64,000 nucleotides of DNA. It comes from Pedobacter sp. Leaf170 (lineage in GTDB: Bacteria > Bacteroidota > Bacteroidia > Sphingobacteriales > Sphingobacteriaceae). A program made the position numbers and the translations under genes. Numbering within the stretch: the stretch's first letter is position 1; every line of letters starts with the position of its first letter. This document shows, piece after piece, positions 17,817 to 27,214 of the stretch. The notes beneath the pieces were generated by a model. That model searched no databases. It worked only from the letters and a program-made list of their open reading frames with translations, and had not been told where the DNA came from. The stretch is from NCBI RefSeq assembly GCF_920984665.1, contig NZ_CAKLBP010000004.1, positions 62,001 through 126,000 on the forward strand, read 5' to 3'.

Positions 17817-19001
17817 CTAGTTTCCAAGTTGCTTAACAGCGATGTAAGCCATTAAACCTGTTGATATTTTCAAGGCATCTTCATCAATATCAAATTTTGG
17901 TGTATGTACAGAATGTGTGGTATCTTTAGCTGTATTTCCAGTTCCTAAGCGGTAGAAACATGCATCAGTTACCTGAGAATAAAAAGAAAAATCTTCAGCA
18001 GCCATCCAGATATCTAAATCAATAACGTTTTCCTTTCCTAAAAAATCTTCGGCAAAACCTCTTGCATTAGCCGTTAATTTTTCTTCATTAATAAGAAACG
18101 GATAACCTTTGTGGATATCAAAATCACAACTACCACCCATGCTTTCGGCAATACCTTCAGCCATTTTTTTCATTCTTTTATGGGCTTCGGCACGCCAGTC
18201 TTCATCTAAAGTTCTAAAAGTACCCTCTATTTTAACTTCATTAGGGATGATATTGGTTGCGCCATTTGCAGTCACTTTACCAAAAGACAACACAGATGGC
18301 AAACGTGGATCTGCATTTCTACTCACAATTTGTTGCAAAGCAATAATAATATGAGATGCAATTAAAACCGGATCTATATTTTGATGTGGTTGTGCACCAT
18401 GGCCACCCTTTCCGGTAACTGTAACATACAGCTCATCTGTAGAAGCCATATATATTCCCGAGCGAAAACCTACTTTACCAGATTCGATTAAAGGCATTAC
18501 ATGTTGCCCAACTATGTATTGAGGTTTTGGATTTTCCAATACGCCCTCTTTAATCATAATACTTGCACCACCCGGTAATAGTTCTTCAGCAGGCTGAAAA
18601 ATTAATTTTATAGTACCGCCAAACTCATCTTTTAACTGATTTAGAATATACGCTGTGCCTAAAAGTGAAGATGTATGCACATCATGTCCGCAGGCATGCA
18701 TAACTCCATGATTTTTAGAACGGTAAGGTTTGTCGTTGTCCTCATGGATGGGCAATGCATCCATATCTCCACGTAAAGCAATAATTTTATCAGATGGTAA
18801 ATTGCCCTTAATTAAACCCACCACACCGGTGTTGGCACAACTTGTAAATTCAATGCCCCATTTACTAAGCTTATCTTTTACATATAATGATGTTTCGAAT
18901 TCTTTAAATGATAATTCAGGATTTGCGTGTATGTGGCGACGATAACCTACAACATCATTGAAAATGATATCTGCTAAGTTTTTGATTTTATCTTTGATCA
19001 T
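17817..19001 (-). CDS. Cytosolic M20-family amidohydrolase
   Basis: The protein of 394 residues lacks a signal peptide. Motifs are RRHIHANPELSFKE, RGDMDALPI, HACGHDVHTSSLLG, QPAEELLPGG, GQHVMP and the late HSVHTPKFDID. This is the HipO/IAA-amino-acid hydrolase type of M20D metallopeptidase, which releases amino acids from N-acyl or dipeptide-like conjugates. Its first codons overlap the end of the SPOR gene by 14 bp, so translation may be coupled. The homologue at 2632-3939 is secreted. Confidence 0.9.
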   Translation of the reverse strand: MIKDKIKNLADIIFNDVVGYRRHIHANPELSFKEFETSLYVKDKLSKWGIEFTSCANTGVVGLIKGNLPSDKIIALRGDMDALPIHEDNDKPYRSKNHGVMHACGHDVHTSSLLGTAYILNQLKDEFGGTIKLIFQPAEELLPGGASIMIKEGVLENPKPQYIVGQHVMPLIESGKVGFRSGIYMASTDELYVTVTGKGGHGAQPHQNIDPVLIASHIIIALQQIVSRNADPRLPSVLSFGKVTANGATNIIPNEVKIEGTFRTLDEDWRAEAHKRMKKMAEGIAESMGGSCDFDIHKGYPFLINEEKLTANARGFAEDFLGKENVIDLDIWMAAEDFSFYSQVTDACFYRLGTGNTAKDTTHSVHTPKFDIDEDALKISTGLMAYIAVKQLGN

Positions 19002-19434
19002 CAGTAGTGGTATCTAGAGTTGGTGCATTAATTTTTTCCCTGAAAATAAATAGAGTAGGGAAAGTTGGGCGAAGCTCACTCATTAATCGTTGTGCTTCTA
19101 ACTTCGTTCTGAAATCGCCAACCCGCAAATAATAATTTGGCTCTTTGTAAATAATGTAGGTATTGATTTTTGGATAACTGTTTTTAAAGCGAGATTGCTG
19201 ATTAAACATTTCTCTCCTATCAGAGCCATAAAAAACCTGAACCCGATATCCATAAGCCGAAACTATTGGTTTATTTATTTTAACGGCGGCATCACTGCCA
19301 GTTCTGTAAACCTCTATTCGTTTTGCAATTAAGCTATCAATCAGCGGGTCTTTATTAACGATTACCTCCCCTTTTTGAGCAAAAGATGTACTGTAAATAA
19401 ATAGGATGAAGCTTATTGTATAAAATATTTTCAT
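18988..19434 (-). CDS. Secreted single-domain SPOR protein
   Basis: The protein has 148 residues with a signal peptide cut near SFAQ (residue 19). Residues of about 60-132 form a SPOR domain (YGYRVQVFYGSDRREMFNQ ... PNYYLRVGDFRTKLEAQRL). SPOR domains bind peptidoglycan strands stripped of stem peptides, usually at the division site. Here the domain is alone with no membrane anchor, as often in Bacteroidota. It is cotranscribed with the M20 amidohydrolase through a 14-bp overlap. Confidence 0.85.
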   Translation of the reverse strand: MKIFYTISFILFIYSTSFAQKGEVIVNKDPLIDSLIAKRIEVYRTGSDAAVKINKPIVSAYGYRVQVFYGSDRREMFNQQSRFKNSYPKINTYIIYKEPNYYLRVGDFRTKLEAQRLMSELRPTFPTLFIFREKINAPTLDTTTDDQR

Positions 19435-19462
19435 GTTGTTATGACATCGCTGGCGCTAAAAA

Positions 19463-19510
19463 TGTTTTAAAACAAGAATGCCGAACTTTCTGCAAAATTC
19501 GGCATTCTTT
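19463..19510 (-). terminator. Terminator of the toxin-antitoxin operon
   Basis: AAGAATGCCGAA (19474-19485) and TTCGGCATTCTT (19498-19509) form a perfect 12-bp stem. On the minus strand it is followed by GTTTTAAAAC. It lies just after the toxin stop codon and ahead of the SPOR gene, insulating the two. Confidence 0.85.
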
Positions 19511-19533
19511 ATGGGTTGTGCAAATGCTTATAT

Positions 19534-19827
19534 CTAAATACTTAAGCTATCAGGATTTTCACTGGTGGGCCAAAGCGTGTGGATTATTATACTGTCTTCA
19601 TCACACTCGTAAAAAATAATATAATCCAATACAATCAAACCTCGAACATTCTCAACAGAAGATTGAATACCTAAAAAAGGATTTCGAATCAAAAGTTTAA
19701 TTTCTTTATTAAATCGCTTGTATAATTTAGCCGAATAGTTTTTATTTCCATTCCGATCGGCATAAAATTCAAGAATAGTGAAAAGTTTAATTCTCGCTTT
19801 ATGCGACCATATTATTTTTTTAGCCAT
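19534..19827 (-). CDS. ParE/RelE-family toxin
   Basis: The protein of 97 residues matches the ParE-like toxin fold: WSHKARIKLFTILEFYADRN near the start and the late pair of strands GLIVLDYIIFYECDEDSIIIHTLWPTSENP (split here across residues 64-93). ParE toxins poison gyrase and RelE toxins cleave mRNA on the ribosome; the long Tyr-containing first helix suggests ParE, though this is uncertain. Its start overlaps the antitoxin gene by 16 bp, the usual order of antitoxin first, then toxin. Confidence 0.82.
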   Translation of the reverse strand: MAKKIIWSHKARIKLFTILEFYADRNGNKNYSAKLYKRFNKEIKLLIRNPFLGIQSSVENVRGLIVLDYIIFYECDEDSIIIHTLWPTSENPDSLSI

Positions 19828-20039
19828 TTTTCAACTTCATCATCAATCTCAGAATGCTCTGTAAATAAACCTTCTTTTATTTGCTTTTGGGATGAGTTGA
19901 TTTCTTGTTCTTGCTGTGGGGATAAATTAACGGTTTTATTTTGTGTATCACTGCTAATTACCTTCGCACCAAATTCTTCGAGTACCTGACGAATTAGAAT
20001 ACTTTTATCATCTGGAATTTCTATTGTTAATGTTTCCAT
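19812..20039 (-). CDS. Antitoxin of the ParE-like toxin
   Basis: The protein has 75 residues. The N-terminal segment METLTIEIPDDKSILIRQVLEEFGAKVI is beta-then-helix, and the acidic C-terminus (HSEIDDEVEKWLKK) is the typical flexible toxin-binding tail. It does not clearly match a named antitoxin family but its place directly upstream of, and overlapping, the toxin gene makes the role likely. It probably autoregulates the operon. Confidence 0.75.
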   Translation of the reverse strand: METLTIEIPDDKSILIRQVLEEFGAKVISSDTQNKTVNLSPQQEQEINSSQKQIKEGLFTEHSEIDDEVEKWLKK

Positions 20040-20075
20040 AGATTAAAAATACTAAAATTATTTCGGATTAATTTA

Positions 20076-20107
20076 AAACACAAAAGCCGAGTTTATTTAA
20101 ACTCGGC
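20076..20107 (-). terminator. Terminator of secA
   Basis: GCCGAGTTT (20086-20094) and AAACTCGGC (20099-20107) form a perfect 9-bp stem with a four-base loop. On the minus strand it is followed by TTTTGTGTTTT. It lies 26 bp past the secA stop codon. Confidence 0.9.
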
Positions 20108-20132
20108 TATATTATCTAAAGGTGAAATTTGA

Positions 20133-23100
20133 TTACAAATTTGCGCCGTGGCAGTTTTTGTATTTCTTACCGCTACCGCAAGGGCATGGCTCGTTACGCC
20201 CGATTGCTGCTTCTTTACGGATTGGCTGTTGTTGAATTGGCTCACGCGTATCGCCTAACTCTAAACCTGGTTGCTCTGCACCAAACTCTTGTTTTGTGGT
20301 TTGCAATTTAGGCTGCTTTACCGGAGCTGGTGCTTCTCTAACCTGATCTGGCTCTTGCTGAACCGGGATACCACCTTTATATAAGAAACTTACAACCTCT
20401 TTATTAACTGCATTAAGCATGTTTTTAAATAAGTTAAAAGCTTCCATTTTATAAATCACTAATGGATCTTTTTGTTCGTAAACCGCGTTCTGAACAGATT
20501 GCTTTAAATCATCCATTTCGCGTAAGTGCTCTTTCCAGCTATCATCAATTAGGGCTAGCACAATTGTTTTTTCGAATGAACGAACAACTTCTTTTCCCTT
20601 ATTATCAATTGCCTTTTTCAAATCTACAGCAACCTGAATACCACGGATACCATCAGTAAAAGGCACTACAATTTGCTCAATGTGCTCTCCACGTTCTTCA
20701 AAAACCTGTTTTAATACCGGCATTGATTGCTCAATTATTGCATCTGATTTACGGGAGTAGAAAGCTTCCGCTTCCTCGAATAATTTCTCGGTTAAGGTTG
20801 CGATATTTGTTGATGAAAATTCCTTTTCAGTAATTGAAGTATCAACAGAGAAGTTTTTAATTACTTCTAATTTAAAACCCTCGTAGTTTGATTCTTCTTT
20901 GTATTCGGTTACAATATCTTCAGCAACATCGTAAACCATGTTATTCATGTCAACATCTAAACGCTCACCAAATAATGCATTTTTACGTTTTGCATAAATT
21001 ACCGTACGTTGTGAGTTCATCACATCATCATACTCTAACAAACGCTTACGAATACCAAAGTTATTTTCTTCTACTTTTTTCTGTGCACGCTCAATTGATT
21101 TGGTAATCATCGAATGCTGAATAACTTCTCCATCTTCAATGCCCATACGAACCATAATGCTTGAGATTCTTTCTGAACCAAATAAACGCATTAAGTTATC
21201 TTCTAATGAAACAAAGAATTGAGATGAACCTGGGTCACCCTGACGACCTGCACGACCGCGTAACTGTCTATCTACACGACGAGATTCGTGACGCTCGGTA
21301 CCTACAATTGCTAAACCACCGGCTTCTTTAACGCCTGGCCCAAGCTTAATATCCGTACCACGACCAGCCATGTTGGTTGCAATGGTAACCGTTCCGGCCT
21401 GACCGGCTTCCGCCACAATATCAGCCTCTCTTTGGTGCATCTTAGCATTTAATACATTATGCTTAATGCCACGAAGCTTAAGCATTCGACTTAACAACTC
21501 AGAAATTTCAACCGAAGTTGTACCAACCAATACTGGTCTGCCGGCTTCTGTTAGTTTTACAATTTCATCAGCTACTGCATTATATTTTTCGCGAACTGTG
21601 CGGTAAACATAATCTTGCTCATCTCTTCTAGAAATATTTCTGTTAGTAGGAATTTCTACTACATCTAATTTGTAGATAGACCAGAACTCACCTGCTTCAG
21701 TAGTTGCTGTACCCGTCATACCGCAAAGCTTGTGGTACATACGGAAATAGTTTTGTAAGGTTACGGTAGCATAAGTTTGCGTAGCATCTTCAACTTTAAC
21801 ATTTTCTTTAGCTTCTATTGCCTGGTGTAAACCATCAGAGTAACGGCGACCATCCATAATACGGCCGGTTTGCTCATCAACAATTTTAATTTTTCCTTCG
21901 TCGATGATGTATTCAACATCAATTTCGAATAAAGTATAAGCTTTTAATAATTGATTTACCGAGTGGATACGTTCTGCCTTAACAGAATAATCACGCATTA
22001 AAGCATCTTTCGTTGCTACTTTTTCATCCAATGGTAAATCAGATTTTTCCAGCTCAGCAATTTCAGTACCTACATCAGGCAATACAAAGAAATGAGGATC
22101 CTCACCTGATTGGGTAATCAATTCGATACCTTTCTCCGTTAACTCAACCTGATTATTTTTTTCATCGATATAGAAGAACAATTCAGAATCTACCTTAGGC
22201 ATATTCTTCGATTGGTCTGCCATGTAATAGTTTTCCGTTTTTAATAGTAAACCACGAACGCCGCTTTCGCTTAAAAATTTAATTAAAGCTTTGTTTTTAG
22301 GCAAACCACGGTAAGCACGTAATAAAGCTAAACCACCTTCGCCTTCTTCTGTACCACTATTACCTGCGTTGATTAATTTTTTAGCCTCATTTAATGATTG
22401 CGTAACATAAGCCTTTTGAGCATTTACCAATCTTTCTATTCTAGGTTTTAACTCGTAAAATTCATGCTGATCGCCATGCGGAATAGGTCCGGAAATGATT
22501 AATGGTGTACGGGCATCATCAATTAAAACTGAATCGACCTCATCAACCATTGCAAAGTGAGGTTTGCGCTGAACCAGCTGATCTGGTGTTTGCGACATAT
22601 TGTCACGCAGGTAATCGAAACCAAACTCATTATTTGTTCCGTAAGTAATTCCAGCCGCATAAGCCTTTCTTCTTTCTTCAGAATTTGGCTCATGTTTATC
22701 AATACAATCAACACTAATGCCGTGGAATTCGAATAAAGGTCCGTTCCATTCACTATCCCTACGAGCAAGATAATCATTTACCGTTACAACATGCACGCCT
22801 TCGCCTGCCAAAGCATTTAAATAAGCAGGAAGCGTACTTACTAAGGTTTTACCCTCACCAGTAGCCATCTCGGCAATCTTACCGCTGTGCAATACAATAC
22901 CGCCAATTAACTGTACATCGTAATGAACCATGTTCCATACAACTTCAGTACCTGCAGCATCCCAGCGATTTGCCCATTGTGCTTTATCGCCCACAATTTT
23001 TACATTGTTCTTGCGTGCTGCGTAATCTCTATCAAACTGCGTTGCGGTAACCTCTAAATAATCGTTTTCACTTAACCTACGAGAAGTTTCTTTCACTACA

Positions 23101-23435
23101 GCAAAAGCTTCTGGTAAAATTTCCAGCAATACCTTTTCTAATTCGGTATCGCGGTCTTTACCTAACGCATCAACCTGCTCATACAAAGCTGTTTTTTGAT
23201 GAAGCTCTAAATCTTCTTGCTCTGCTTCAGCTTTAAGCGCCGAAATTCTGCTATCAATCTCTTCTAAAAAAGAAGAAATTCTGCCTTTAAATTCTATTGT
23301 TTTAGCACGTAGCTCATCATTGCTTAAAGAAGATAATTTTGCATATTCTTCATTTATTTTTACAACTAATGGCTGTATGCCTTTTATATCTCTTTCCGAT
23401 TTACTTCCGAAAACCTTCGCTAAAAATCCTAACAT
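20133..23435 (-). CDS. secA: Preprotein translocase ATPase SecA
   Basis: SecA pushes unfolded preproteins through SecYEG. The Walker A motif [14 protein letters not shown] is near residue 190, the helicase motif [14 protein letters not shown] and the arginine-finger region [15 protein letters not shown] follow, and the C-terminal zinc site [14 protein letters not shown] binds SecB or the ribosome. The length of 1100 residues exceeds the Escherichia coli protein by about 200 because of an insertion around residues 330-450 in nucleotide-binding domain 1, which is normal for Bacteroidota. It ends at a strong terminator. Confidence 0.98.
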   Translation of the reverse strand: MLGFLAKVFGSKSERDIKGIQPLVVKINEEYAKLSSLSNDELRAKTIEFKGRISSFLEEIDSRISALKAEAEQEDLELHQKTALYEQVDALGKDRDTELEKVLLEILPEAFAVVKETSRRLSENDYLEVTATQFDRDYAARKNNVKIVGDKAQWANRWDAAGTEVVWNMVHYDVQLIGGIVLHSGKIAEMATGEGKTLVSTLPAYLNALAGEGVHVVTVNDYLARRDSEWNGPLFEFHGISVDCIDKHEPNSEERRKAYAAGITYGTNNEFGFDYLRDNMSQTPDQLVQRKPHFAMVDEVDSVLIDDARTPLIISGPIPHGDQHEFYELKPRIERLVNAQKAYVTQSLNEAKKLINAGNSGTEEGEGGLALLRAYRGLPKNKALIKFLSESGVRGLLLKTENYYMADQSKNMPKVDSELFFYIDEKNNQVELTEKGIELITQSGEDPHFFVLPDVGTEIAELEKSDLPLDEKVATKDALMRDYSVKAERIHSVNQLLKAYTLFEIDVEYIIDEGKIKIVDEQTGRIMDGRRYSDGLHQAIEAKENVKVEDATQTYATVTLQNYFRMYHKLCGMTGTATTEAGEFWSIYKLDVVEIPTNRNISRRDEQDYVYRTVREKYNAVADEIVKLTEAGRPVLVGTTSVEISELLSRMLKLRGIKHNVLNAKMHQREADIVAEAGQAGTVTIATNMAGRGTDIKLGPGVKEAGGLAIVGTERHESRRVDRQLRGRAGRQGDPGSSQFFVSLEDNLMRLFGSERISSIMVRMGIEDGEVIQHSMITKSIERAQKKVEENNFGIRKRLLEYDDVMNSQRTVIYAKRKNALFGERLDVDMNNMVYDVAEDIVTEYKEESNYEGFKLEVIKNFSVDTSITEKEFSSTNIATLTEKLFEEAEAFYSRKSDAIIEQSMPVLKQVFEERGEHIEQIVVPFTDGIRGIQVAVDLKKAIDNKGKEVVRSFEKTIVLALIDDSWKEHLREMDDLKQSVQNAVYEQKDPLVIYKMEAFNLFKNMLNAVNKEVVSFLYKGGIPVQQEPDQVREAPAPVKQPKLQTTKQEFGAEQPGLELGDTREPIQQQPIRKEAAIGRNEPCPCGSGKKYKNCHGANL

Positions 23436-23534
23436 TATGTTTTATTGGTATTTATTTAAAAAATGGTGTGTTACAACAACTAAGCCACAACTTGCATTAA
23501 GTCATTTTGGCTGTTAGCTGCATAAAATGATGAA

Positions 23535-23553
23535 AGATCTTAAATTAAGATCT
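23535..23553. repeat. Perfect palindrome between two minus-strand genes
   Basis: AGATCTTAA and TTAAGATCT are perfect complements separated by one base. It lies 15 bp downstream of the small secreted protein gene and upstream of secA. It could be a weak terminator without T-run or a protein-binding site. Confidence 0.4.
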
Positions 23554-23568
23554 GCTTCGAGGAAGATA

Positions 23569-23868
23569 CTACGGACTATTATTCTTAGGTTTTTTCCTAA
23601 TGGATAAATCAGAAACTATTTGATTTACAGTAATATATTTTGCAGCTTTTAATGGCGCTTGAGTTCCAATTAAAGCTAAGCTACTGTAAGAAAGCAAATA
23701 TGGATTGCGGTCTTCGTTGAGCTGAACAGATGCCTTACCTGCGGCATTTATAACAATAATGTGTTCAGTGCAATATTCGTTTAATATCCTGAGCCCTTCA
23801 ACACGCTCGGCTTTGGCCAAATGCGTTAAGCTAAAAAATACAAGGGATATGGTAACGAGGTGCTTCAT
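23569..23868 (-). CDS. Small secreted protein of unknown function
   Basis: The protein of 99 residues has a probable signal peptide cut after AKA near residue 20. The mature part has about 78 residues, including CTEHIIVINAAGKASVQLNED and a basic C-terminus (IRKKPKNNSP). No family was recognised. The ATG follows directly after a stop-rich region, and the reading frame keeps normal codon use, so I regard it as a real but uncharacterised gene. Confidence 0.55.
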   Translation of the reverse strand: MKHLVTISLVFFSLTHLAKAERVEGLRILNEYCTEHIIVINAAGKASVQLNEDRNPYLLSYSSLALIGTQAPLKAAKYITVNQIVSDLSIRKKPKNNSP

Positions 23869-24048
23869 TATTTAGCGGCAAAGCTACTTTTATTCTTTTA
23901 TAAAATGAAATTTCATCTTCGCAAAAACTATACCTCTATTTATTAACTCATCTTGGATAGTCATTGTGATGAAAACAACCTAGAACAGTAAAATCCTGCG
24001 AATCTTCTATTTAACTTATTTTAACAACGAAAAACATTCTTTCATATA

Positions 24049-24056
24049 TATATTTG
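24049..24056 (+). promoter_or_regulatory. -7 element (TATATTTG) of the dioxygenase gene
   Basis: TATATTTG matches TAnnTTTG and would give a leader of about 50-55 bases before the ATG at 24116. A TTG at the -33 position is not seen. Confidence 0.4.
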
Positions 24057-24115
24057 TTACAAGCATTACATGTCTAAAGAAGCGCTAACCAGTAAGTTAA
24101 TAAACCGAACAATAT

Positions 24116-24850
24116 ATGGAAAGGAAAAATTTTATCAGGAGTTTAATGGTTGGAGCAATCTCAACGCCTGCAATAATCGAAGCTTGTAAAAAAACAAGCT
24201 CAAGCGATGGTACTAATGCAGCGTCAGGTTCTGGTAGCGCTGGTACAACGACCAGCACAAATGGCACCTGCACAGTTGCACCTACGGAAACTGAAGGTCC
24301 ATTCCCAACAAAAGTTCCGGCATCTTACGTTAGAAGCGACATTACAGACGGACGAAATGGTTACAAAATGACCGCCAAAATTAACATTGGCAATCTAAAT
24401 AATAGTTGTGCCGCATTAGCCGGAGCAATTGTAGATATTTGGCATTGTGATGCAGAGGGAAATTATTCTGAATACGGAGGAACAGGCATGCAAAGCACAA
24501 ATTACCAAGCCGTTCATTTTCTACGTGGAAGGCAAATTACCGATGCAAATGGCTTGGTAACCTTTACAAGTATCTTCCCAGGATGGTATAACGGCCGTGC
24601 AACTCATATTCACGTTCATGTTTATAACGCGGCAGGCATTTCTTTAAACGTAACACAAATTGCCTTTCCCGAAGGTGCAGGAACATCAGTTGCTTTAGTT
24701 AATGGTTACAATAAAGGTTTAAGCGGTTATACCTACAATAATGCTGATAATGTTTTTAGTGATGACAAGACCGGTGTACAAATTGCTACTGTTACCGGTA
24801 CAATAGCTACCGGTTTCGATTTAGCATTTAAATTAAATGTAAGAGCATAA
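24116..24850 (+). CDS. Exported intradiol ring-cleavage dioxygenase-like protein
   Basis: The protein has 244 residues. Residues 1-24 (MERKNFIRSLMVGAISTPAI...EAC) look like a Tat-type or lipoprotein signal with RK in place of RR and a Cys after EA. A Ser/Thr/Gly linker follows. The core has the family's TEGPFPT, a first iron-ligand Tyr in GNYSEYGG, a second in FPGWYNGRATHIHVHVY and the two His ligands in the same segment, so the non-heme Fe(III) site looks intact. Such exported members differ from the cytosolic catechol dioxygenases in the beta-ketoadipate pathway; their substrates are mostly unknown. No aromatic degradation genes are nearby. Confidence 0.82.
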   Translation: MERKNFIRSLMVGAISTPAIIEACKKTSSSDGTNAASGSGSAGTTTSTNGTCTVAPTETEGPFPTKVPASYVRSDITDGRNGYKMTAKINIGNLNNSCAALAGAIVDIWHCDAEGNYSEYGGTGMQSTNYQAVHFLRGRQITDANGLVTFTSIFPGWYNGRATHIHVHVYNAAGISLNVTQIAFPEGAGTSVALVNGYNKGLSGYTYNNADNVFSDDKTGVQIATVTGTIATGFDLAFKLNVRA

Positions 24851-24878
24851 CTTATAATTGTTTGTTTATTTTTATGCA

Positions 24879-24907
24879 GCGTTGAGATTAACTTCTCAAC
24901 GTTTTTT
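24879..24907 (+). terminator. Terminator of the dioxygenase gene
   Basis: CGTTGAGA (24879-24886) pairs with TCTCAACG (24893-24900) around a six-base loop and is followed by seven T. The next gene begins only about 10 bp later, so it needs its own promoter or anti-termination. Confidence 0.88.
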
Positions 24908-24919
24908 TATGCACAAATG

Positions 24920-25420
24920 ATGTCAGAAAAAATAATTACCCTGTGTTATCGGAAAATAATTGATGTAACAAATATTAACCCTTGGGATAAGTTTGTACAT
25001 GAGGATAGTTTTGCAGAATTTAAAATGCAAGCTCAATTTTATAATCAGGGAAATATATACCCTACTTTTTCTGAGCTTTTGATAAATGTGCCCGAAGCCA
25101 AAAAGCTTCATTTCTTGGTTGGCGGCGCAATTGTAGGTTATATTCAGCAGCTAAATGGTATTATACCAGATGTATTAGACAATTTAGGCAGACGCTTTTT
25201 AGTTTTTGAAAACTTTAGGTTTGAAATTATAAATTCGGATATAAATGACATTAATAAGCATAAAATTGCACTAAACTTTTTTTCAAAACCTTTAGTTTTA
25301 CACCAAACTTTTGGAGAACATTTACTTATATCGCAGTTTGCAGAAAATGAGGAAAAAGAAATTTTCACAAATTTATTTAAGCTACAGCCTTTTGTAAGTA
25401 TTCACTCCATAAAAAACTAA
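24920..25420 (+). CDS. Unknown protein paired with pirin-like gene
   Basis: I take the second of two tandem ATGs, giving 166 residues. No family was recognised. The sequence is cytosolic with alternating beta and helical text (CYRKIIDVTNINPWDKFV, EAKKLHFLVGGAIVGYIQQ, NLGRRFLVFENFRFEI), a FGEHLLISQFAENEEKE helix near the end and no conserved metal-ligand cluster. It lies only 5 bp upstream of the pirin-like gene, so the two should be co-translated and possibly work together. The DNA here is more AT-rich than that of the neighbouring core genes. Confidence 0.55.
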   Translation: MSEKIITLCYRKIIDVTNINPWDKFVHEDSFAEFKMQAQFYNQGNIYPTFSELLINVPEAKKLHFLVGGAIVGYIQQLNGIIPDVLDNLGRRFLVFENFRFEIINSDINDINKHKIALNFFSKPLVLHQTFGEHLLISQFAENEEKEIFTNLFKLQPFVSIHSIKN

Positions 25421-25425
25421 ACATA

Positions 25426-26118
25426 TTGGAAAAGCCCGGTAAAATTTATTTAGCAGATCAACGTGGATTAATTGAAAATTCAAGTATAAGAAGATATTGC
25501 ACATTCAATTTTGAAAGCTATTTTAATGAGCATAGAACAGCTTTCGAAAACTTATTTATTTGTAATGATGATTCTATTGCTGCAGGAAAACTCAATTTCT
25601 ATTTAGCCAAACAAAACTCTTTGCATTTATTTATCCCAATTACTGGCGGCATTGACATTGTTGCCAAAAACAAGGAGTTTTCTGTTGAAACGGGGCAGGT
25701 TCAACTACTGAGTTTAGAGAAAGGTGAAGTTTTAGAAATAAGCAATCCTTACCAAAATGATGTGGTTAATTATATCCATCTAGGTATGCTAAATGATGAT
25801 TTTATATTCTTTAAAGATCAGCAATTTTCTTTCGATTTTGATAAAAACCCTAACAAATTAATTGATATTATTTCGGGCTATAAATTTCCTTTTAAACTTA
25901 GTGCAGGCATCTTTGCGGGTAGAGAAGCGGTAATTTATAACCTTTTGGAAAAGGATAATTTTTTTTATGCGTTTGTTGTAGATGGTGCTTTTGAAATTGA
26001 AGGCCGATTAATGCATGGCCGCGATGGTTTGGCCTTGTGGGCTACCGAGAATATAGAAATTGAAGCACTTAGCAATAATGCAATTGTTGTTACCCTGGAG
26101 TTATTTCCATTGATTTAG
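25426..26118 (+). CDS. Pirin-like bicupin lacking the usual metal motif
   Basis: The protein has 230 residues and starts at a TTG codon five bases after the preceding stop. The opening KIYLADQRGLIENSSIRRYCTFNFESYF and FENLFICNDDSIAAGK match the start of pirins, where a HPHRGFET-like motif normally follows. Here the corresponding segment is LAKQNSLHLFIPITGG, so most iron ligands are missing. A second cupin-like half includes SAGIFAGREAVIYNLLEKD and VVDGAFEIEGRLMHGRDGLALW. Pirins act as transcription cofactors or quercetin dioxygenases; this member probably lacks that chemistry. Confidence 0.65.
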   Translation: MEKPGKIYLADQRGLIENSSIRRYCTFNFESYFNEHRTAFENLFICNDDSIAAGKLNFYLAKQNSLHLFIPITGGIDIVAKNKEFSVETGQVQLLSLEKGEVLEISNPYQNDVVNYIHLGMLNDDFIFFKDQQFSFDFDKNPNKLIDIISGYKFPFKLSAGIFAGREAVIYNLLEKDNFFYAFVVDGAFEIEGRLMHGRDGLALWATENIEIEALSNNAIVVTLELFPLI

Positions 26119-26191
26119 CGAAAAATATTATTCATAGTTTTAAAGGCGCAGGGTTTGCATTAGGGATAACGAACGCCGCCACTAATCTAAA

Positions 26192-27145
26192 TTATTTAAA
26201 AACTACTTCGGTTGCGCCATAACCAAACTTTTCCTTTCTTGCATCCATATAAGTTTTGATATGCGGATTTTTGCTTATCAATTTATGGATTTTATCCCTC
26301 AAGGTACCATTGCCAATACCATGTATAAAAATCATTTTATCAAAATGATGAACAATCGCTGCATCTAAAGCATTTTGAAAATGGGATAATTGAATTTGTA
26401 AGATTTCATCAGTTTCTAAAAAATGATGATCGTCTCTTAGTTTTTCGATATGCAAATCAATTTCCTTATTAGGCACATCGACAGTTCTTTTTTCTGAAGG
26501 AGATTTAAAGAAGCTTTCTTTTAATTTTTGAGGATCTATATTTACTGAGGCCAATTCATCCAACCGAATTAACCAGCCTTTTTGCTTTAAACCAGGTAAT
26601 TCCTTCTGTTCAGAACTAAAATCTTTTGCTCTGAATTTTTTAGTTATCACCAATGGCTCCAAAGGTTTTACATCAGCTTTGCTGAATACTATAAATTGAA
26701 AGGTAAACTCCGGCCACATATCCAATTCGGATAGGGAAGCAGAATGTACCATTGCTGATTGGAAATTTTGAATAATCCCGTGATAAAGACCTGTATATTT
26801 TTCTTTTCTTTCAGTAGTTAAACTTACAAGTAAAGTATTTGGAGATTGATTTTGTAAATGAAAATGAACCACGCTGCCGGCTTTTCCATCTGCTGCAACA
26901 GCGATATAAATTCCGTTTTCTATCTTGTGGATTGATGGTGCATTAACCTGAATTGGTTTTGGCGCATCTTGCTCTTCGGCAACAACACCGTGGCCATGAA
27001 CCGAGGTTAAATTACTTATGGCAACCGGAATTTCGAAGCCATCTTCATCAGTTACACCCAAAGTTTGCGCATCAATTATTTTTGTAACATAGCCCTCACG
27101 TTTTTCATCTACAAAACGTACAAAATCACCAAGATTAAACTTCAT
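26192..27145 (-). CDS. DUF2027 and Smr domain protein
   Basis: I choose the ATG at 27145 (MKFNLGDFVRFVDEKREGYV), giving about 317 residues, because a promoter-like TACTTTTG lies over the farthest upstream ATG (27196). The first 60 residues form an SH3-like barrel, followed by the DUF2027 region and a C-terminal Smr domain (DLHIEKLRDDHHFL ... IHGIGNGTLRDKIH ... GATEVVFK). Smr domains nick nucleic acids or act at stalled ribosomes. The combination is characteristic of Bacteroidota. It lies downstream of DUF1501 on the opposite side of an 18-bp gap but with its own promoter. Confidence 0.85.
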   Translation of the reverse strand: MKFNLGDFVRFVDEKREGYVTKIIDAQTLGVTDEDGFEIPVAISNLTSVHGHGVVAEEQDAPKPIQVNAPSIHKIENGIYIAVAADGKAGSVVHFHLQNQSPNTLLVSLTTERKEKYTGLYHGIIQNFQSAMVHSASLSELDMWPEFTFQFIVFSKADVKPLEPLVITKKFRAKDFSSEQKELPGLKQKGWLIRLDELASVNIDPQKLKESFFKSPSEKRTVDVPNKEIDLHIEKLRDDHHFLETDEILQIQLSHFQNALDAAIVHHFDKMIFIHGIGNGTLRDKIHKLISKNPHIKTYMDARKEKFGYGATEVVFK

Positions 27146-27193
27146 ATTAAGATATTTCTGAAAATCAATCATCCTAAATAAAACGATTGGATA

Positions 27194-27201
27194 CAAAAGT
27201 A
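27194..27201 (-). promoter_or_regulatory. -7 element (TACTTTTG) of the DUF2027-Smr gene
   Basis: The minus strand reads TACTTTTG, matching TAnnTTTG. Transcription starting just downstream would exclude the farthest ATG and leave the ATGs at 27172 and 27145. The -33 position has GTT rather than TTG. Confidence 0.4.
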
Positions 27202-27214
27202 CCTAATTTTTAGC

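Noticed and set aside
27146..27196. Upstream starts of the DUF2027-Smr protein
   Set aside because: The farthest ATG overlaps a TACTTTTG promoter element, and the SH3-like domain begins exactly at MKFNLGDFV. The ATG at 27172 cannot be fully excluded.
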